Shown: positions 60,215 to 64,000 of the stretch, in pieces
Layout: each line of letters begins with the position of its first letter
Numbering within the stretch: the first letter of the stretch is position 1
Assembly (NCBI RefSeq): GCF_014652515.1
Contig: NZ_BMYY01000002.1
Coordinates: 265,450 to 329,449, forward strand
Direction of reading: 5' to 3'
Origin: Bacterioplanes sanyensis
GTDB lineage: Bacteria; Pseudomonadota; Gammaproteobacteria; Pseudomonadales; Oceanobacteraceae
DNA length: 64,000 nt
The notes under the pieces: generated by a model
The model's input: only the letters and a program-made list of their open reading frames with translations
Told to the model about the DNA's origin: nothing
Database searches by the model: none
Position numbers and translations under genes: made by a program

Positions 60215-61998
60215 GGTTCTAGTTCAACATTCAGACGTTGCAGGGTTTCTTCAATAAAGTGGCTGTCTGGGGTTTGCTCTAAACCCTGGCGCCATATCTC
60301 GCGTGCTTCGCGGGTTTCTCCACTGAGCCACAGCAGCTCACCTAAGTGCGCAGCAATTTCATGATCCGGCATCAGTTCGAACGCCTGTTCTAGCAAAGTT
60401 CGCGCTTTGTCGATTTCGCCCATGCGAAAGTACACCCAACCAAGACTATCAATGATGGCTGGGTTGTTGGGCGACAGAGCCAGCGCCTTTTTGATGAGTG
60501 GATAGGCTTCTTCCCAGCGCTCAGTTTTATCGGCCAGGGTGTAGCCGAGCGCATTAAGCGCCTCGGCATGGTTAGGCTGCTGAGCGATAATATGGCGTAG
60601 ATCGCTTTCTAACAGTTCAAGGTTGTCGAGCTGGCCAGCCAGCATGGCGCGGGTGTAGCGCAGGTCGACATGGTCAGGCTGCAACTGCAATGCTTGGCCG
60701 ATCAAGTCGATGGCGCCTAGAGTGTCGTTGTTTTGCGCCAGTAACTCGGCTTCGATACGCACCAGATCAACGGTTTTCTCTGGCCATTCGGCGCGACGCC
60801 CATCTAAATAAGTGCGTGCTGCTTCTAAGCCATCGCGCTGCAGAATGATCTCTGCGGCGCGCAGCTGAGCGGGCAGAAACTCACGGCCATCGTTCACCTG
60901 CCGAAAATGCGCCAAAGCTTCATCAGATTGCTGTTCGGCATAGGCCAGCTTGCCGAGATAGAAGTGGGCTTCATTGGCGTAGCGGCGTGTATTGATCAGT
61001 GATTGCAGCAAGTTACGAGCATGGGTGTGCGCATTGAGTTCTTGCTCCAGCAATGCCAGCGATAACGTTAGGGCATGGTCATCTGGGTAGCGTTGATGCA
61101 GGTCGCGAAAGGCCTCGCGGGCATCTTCCATGCGCCGCAGATCTAACAGCAGGCGAGCATACAATACGCTCATGCCTTTATTGTTCGGGTGCTGAGGTTG
61201 CAGATCTTCCAGCCAGTTGACCGCTTCTTCAGTTCGCTGCAGCTGTGCCAGCAAGCGGGCTTTTTGCATGCCGGCACTGAGGTAGTCTGGCTGCATCTCT
61301 AGCGCTCGTTCGATGCCCGCCAGAGCTTCATCATACTGCTTGAGATGCTGGTGCATGATGGCGATGGCATAGGCCAAGTTGGCATTGTTAGGGTATTGCT
61401 GTTGTAAGTCACGTAAGCGCTGCAATAACTGTTGCTGCTGATCTGGACTTAATTGGCCGCTGTTCGCAGCAAGGTAATCAAACTGGCTGATGCCAGACAA
61501 GCGCAGTAAATCTTGCAGATGATTCAGAGCCGCATGATAGCGACCTTGCTGAATGGCGGTTTGAGCTGCAGCGTGATGGGCGGATGGGTCCTCTGGCGCC
61601 CCCGACAACCAGATGCCGTTAGCCTCTGCTGCTAAGTTGTCGGCGCCTACATAGCTGGCAATACGACTGGCGCGCTCAGCAATGTCTGGGTCACCTGTTT
61701 GTCGTGCTTGCAACATATAGTTGCGCAAGGACACGTCAAAGCGCTGTCGCTGACCGGCAAACTCAGCCACCAGCAAGGCATATAAAGTGTCTGTGGGAAT
61801 GGGGCGATAGTGAACGTCTGGTTGCTCGACCACTTCTTCAATCGCCGTTGTTGCTGCGCTAGGGTCTTCGCTAGGCGGCGTGCTGTCTGCTGTGAGAGTG
61901 GCACAGCCAGCCAGCCACAATGGTGCTGCCAGCCCTGCTATCCATCGCTGTAGGTTGCAAACTGGGCGCAAAAACAAACTGGCCATAGACTTCCGCAT
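60211..61998 (-). CDS. TPR-repeat lipoprotein
   Basis: 595 aa. Basic start, hydrophobic segment and lipobox WLAGC (Cys near residue 32) predict a lipid-anchored protein. The rest is many tetratricopeptide repeats, for example YAIAIMHQHLKQYDEALAGI, NALGYTLADKTERWEEAYPL and IDSLGWVYFRMGEIDKARTL. TPR proteins of this kind next to lolB are common in Pseudomonas-like genomes; the role is probably scaffolding in envelope assembly, not established. ATG at 61998; an internal ATG at 61986 is an alternative. Divergent from hemA. Confidence 0.9.
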   Translation of the reverse strand: MRKSMASLFLRPVCNLQRWIAGLAAPLWLAGCATLTADSTPPSEDPSAATTAIEEVVEQPDVHYRPIPTDTLYALLVAEFAGQRQRFDVSLRNYMLQARQTGDPDIAERASRIASYVGADNLAAEANGIWLSGAPEDPSAHHAAAQTAIQQGRYHAALNHLQDLLRLSGISQFDYLAANSGQLSPDQQQQLLQRLRDLQQQYPNNANLAYAIAIMHQHLKQYDEALAGIERALEMQPDYLSAGMQKARLLAQLQRTEEAVNWLEDLQPQHPNNKGMSVLYARLLLDLRRMEDAREAFRDLHQRYPDDHALTLSLALLEQELNAHTHARNLLQSLINTRRYANEAHFYLGKLAYAEQQSDEALAHFRQVNDGREFLPAQLRAAEIILQRDGLEAARTYLDGRRAEWPEKTVDLVRIEAELLAQNNDTLGAIDLIGQALQLQPDHVDLRYTRAMLAGQLDNLELLESDLRHIIAQQPNHAEALNALGYTLADKTERWEEAYPLIKKALALSPNNPAIIDSLGWVYFRMGEIDKARTLLEQAFELMPDHEIAAHLGELLWLSGETREAREIWRQGLEQTPDSHFIEETLQRLNVELEP

Positions 61999-62056
61999 TC
62001 AGTGAGTGGTGAGTGTATTTAGAGTTAGATGCCGATTTAAGTCAAAGTTTTCGTCG

Positions 62057-62085
62057 TGGGCATTGTGCCACGGCTACTTTATAAT
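62057..62085 (+). promoter_or_regulatory. hemA promoter
   Basis: TGGGCA (62057-62062), 17 bases, perfect TATAAT (62080-62085), 35 bases before the hemA ATG, in the gap with the divergent TPR gene. The -35 is moderate (4 of 6). Confidence 0.65.
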
Positions 62086-62119
62086 CGGCGCCTTTTGAGA
62101 CGGAGCAACCGGCGGCAGT

Positions 62120-63397
62120 ATGGCGATCTGGGCAGTGGGCATCAATCACAAGACTGCACCCGTATCGGTGCGCGAGCGGGTGGCGTTTGATCCTGCGCGC
62201 ATGCCGGACGTACTGGGCCAGCTGACGTCACTGCATCCGATCTCTGAGGCGGTGGTGCTGTCGACCTGTAATCGCACCGAGTTGTATTGCAGCGCTGCGG
62301 AGCTGCAGCAACAACAGATTGCTGAATGGCTGGCAAGTTATCACCAAATTCCAGTGCAGGATCTCGCCCCGGCACTTTATTGCTTGCAGCAAGATCAAGC
62401 CGTGCAGCACACCATGCGAGTGGCCAGCGGCTTGGATTCACTGGTGTTGGGCGAGCCGCAAATTTTAGGGCAGATGAAATCGGCCTACGCCGTCGCCCAG
62501 GAGCATGGCGCTGTGGGCTCTGAGCTGGGACGCTTATTTCGCCAAACGTTCTCCATCGCTAAGCGGGTGCGAACCGATACCGCCATTGGCCAAAATCCGG
62601 TGTCTGTGGCCTTTGCCGCGGTGCGCATGGCGCAGCATATTTTTGCCGATTTAGGGCGCAGCCATGCGCTGCTCATTGGCGCGGGTGAAACCATCGAGTT
62701 GGTGGCGCGTCACTTGGCGCAAGCTGGGGTTAAGAACATAACCCTAGCCAATCGCACCTTGGCACGAGCCCAGCACTTGGCGGAAGAGTTTCATGCCGAT
62801 GCGGTGCTGCTGGAAGACATTCCTCAGGTGTTGCCGACGGCAGACATTGTTATCTCATCCACCGCCAGCCCACTGCCGATTTTAGGTAAGGGGGCGGTCG
62901 AAAAAGCCCTACGCCAGCGCCGCCACCGGCCGATGTTTATGGTCGATATTGCGGTACCGCGTGACATCGAAGCCGAAGTCGCCGAGCTGGCCGATGTGTA
63001 TCTGTACACGGTGGATGATTTACGTGACATCATTGAAGAAAATGTACGTTCGCGTGAAGATGCTGCGCAGCAGGCTGAAGAGCTGATCTTGGCCGGCGTC
63101 GAGCATTTCATGCGTGAGCTCAAAACCCTCGATGCCGTGACCACTGTCCGTGACTTACGCGATTACAGCACGGCAGTGCAGCAAGATATGCTGGAAAAAG
63201 CCCTAAAGCAGTTGCAGTCTGGTGGCGATCCTGAGCGCGTATTGCGCCAGTTTGCTCACAGCTACAGCAATAAACTATTGCACGCGCCGACCGTGGCGCT
63301 CCGCAAAGCCGGCGCCGAAGGTCGGCTTGAAGTTCTCGACTGGACGCGTGAGTTGTTTCAACTCGACCGTGCAGTGACCTCCGTGGAAGAAAAATAG
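62120..63397 (+). CDS. hemA: Glutamyl-tRNA reductase HemA
   Basis: NADPH-dependent reduction of Glu-tRNA to glutamate-1-semialdehyde, the first step of C5 tetrapyrrole synthesis. 425 aa; [17 protein letters not shown], catalytic Cys in [28 protein letters not shown], nucleotide-binding [16 protein letters not shown], and the C-terminal dimerisation helix. ATG preceded by GACGGAGCAACC. Followed 4 bases later by prfA, as in E. coli. Confidence 0.97.
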   Translation: MAIWAVGINHKTAPVSVRERVAFDPARMPDVLGQLTSLHPISEAVVLSTCNRTELYCSAAELQQQQIAEWLASYHQIPVQDLAPALYCLQQDQAVQHTMRVASGLDSLVLGEPQILGQMKSAYAVAQEHGAVGSELGRLFRQTFSIAKRVRTDTAIGQNPVSVAFAAVRMAQHIFADLGRSHALLIGAGETIELVARHLAQAGVKNITLANRTLARAQHLAEEFHADAVLLEDIPQVLPTADIVISSTASPLPILGKGAVEKALRQRRHRPMFMVDIAVPRDIEAEVAELADVYLYTVDDLRDIIEENVRSREDAAQQAEELILAGVEHFMRELKTLDAVTTVRDLRDYSTAVQQDMLEKALKQLQSGGDPERVLRQFAHSYSNKLLHAPTVALRKAGAEGRLEVLDWTRELFQLDRAVTSVEEK

Positions 63398-63401
63398 CCC
63401 C

Positions 63402-64000
63402 ATGAAAAGCTCAATTATCAGTAAGCTCGAACACCTGCGTGACCGCTATGAAGAAGTGGGTCATTTGTTGTCTGAGCCCGATGCTGCCAACGATCAAAAC
63501 CGTTTTCGCAGCTTGTCAAAAGAATACGCCGAACTGGAAACCATCGCCCAAACCTTTGGTGCCTATCAACAAGCCCAGGCTGACCTGGCAGAGGCGGAAA
63601 AGCTCGCCAATGACAGCGATCCAGATATGCGTGCCATGGGCGAAGAAGAGCAGCAAGTGGCAACCGAGACCCTAGAGCAGTTGGCACAGGAAATCGAAAT
63701 CCTGTTGCTGCCGAAAGACCCAGACGATAGCCGCAACGTGGTGGTCGAAGTGCGTGCCGGTACGGGCGGTGATGAAGCGGCCATTTTTGCCGGCGACCTG
63801 CACCGCATGTACGGCCGCTACGCCGAATTGCGAGGCTGGCGCATGGAAGTGCTGAGTGCCAGCGAAGGCGAGCACGGTGGCTATAAAGAAATCATCAGCC
63901 GTATCAGTGGCGAAGATGTGTACTCACAACTGAAGTTTGAATCTGGCGCTCACCGCGTTCAGCGCGTGCCTGAGACGGAAAGCCAAGGGCGCATTCATAC
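63402..64000 (+). CDS. prfA: Peptide chain release factor RF1, N-terminal part
   Basis: Runs off the right edge after 199 codons. RF1 recognises UAG and UAA. The visible part has the N-terminal coiled-coil domain ([20 protein letters not shown]) and the start of domain 2 with [20 protein letters not shown] and [20 protein letters not shown]. The PxT anticodon-like and GGQ motifs lie beyond the window. ATG at 63402, hemA-prfA order conserved. Confidence 0.96.
   Translation, partial: MKSSIISKLEHLRDRYEEVGHLLSEPDAANDQNRFRSLSKEYAELETIAQTFGAYQQAQADLAEAEKLANDSDPDMRAMGEEEQQVATETLEQLAQEIEILLLPKDPDDSRNVVVEVRAGTGGDEAAIFAGDLHRMYGRYAELRGWRMEVLSASEGEHGGYKEIISRISGEDVYSQLKFESGAHRVQRVPETESQGRIH

Overview
The window reads as a chromosomal core segment of a marine-type gammaproteobacterium, probably of the Oceanospirillales/Pseudomonadales group. 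The evidence is gene order: nusA-infB-rbfA-truB-rpsO-pnp, a complete mraZ-to-lpxC division and cell-wall cluster, secA-argJ-mutT, lnt-corC-ybeY-phoH-miaB, and ychF-pth-rplY-prs-tRNA(Gln)-ispE-lolB facing hemA-prfA. The species cannot be named from the sequence alone. No rRNA, CRISPR array, transposase, phage gene or integrase was seen.

Layout. 1-7011: translation and RNA-decay operon, with structured leaders before rpsO and pnp. 7010-13745: accessory metabolic block, consisting of a beta-CASP metallo-nuclease divergent from a tightly overlapping trio (AMP/thymidine-phosphorylase family enzyme, archaeal-like PRPP synthetase homologue, divergent phosphoketolase-like ThDP enzyme). 13711-16448: TonB-like protein divergent from a 2-Cys peroxiredoxin with a probable OxyR site between them, then a double cyclic-nucleotide-binding protein with a degenerate rhodanese tail. 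16541-21333: biotin genes bioD-C-H-F divergent from bioA around a probable BirA operator, without bioB. 21444-22247: one-domain voltage-gated cation channel with an unusually acidic filter. 22528-40070: dcw cluster behind a good sigma70 promoter and four MraZ-type boxes. 40202-45647: M23 peptidase, secA, argJ, mutT. 45631-52164: small membrane protein, GntR-type regulator, and the lnt-to-miaB operon on the minus strand. 52427-55134: an unknown 196-aa protein, a 53-aa ORF, a TetR regulator and a Bcr/CflA-type exporter; near-identical operator palindromes precede tetR and the small ORF. 55220-61998: housekeeping minus-strand block including tRNA-Gln. 62120-64000: hemA and the start of prfA.

How it fits together. 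Most of the window is housekeeping. The accessory candidates are (a) the nuclease/nucleotide-phosphorylase/PRPP-synthetase/phosphoketolase-like block, which could channel ribose from RNA or nucleotides into central metabolism, and (b) the TetR regulator with twin operators and a small peptide gene. Functions come from motif and family recognition by eye; no database search was run.
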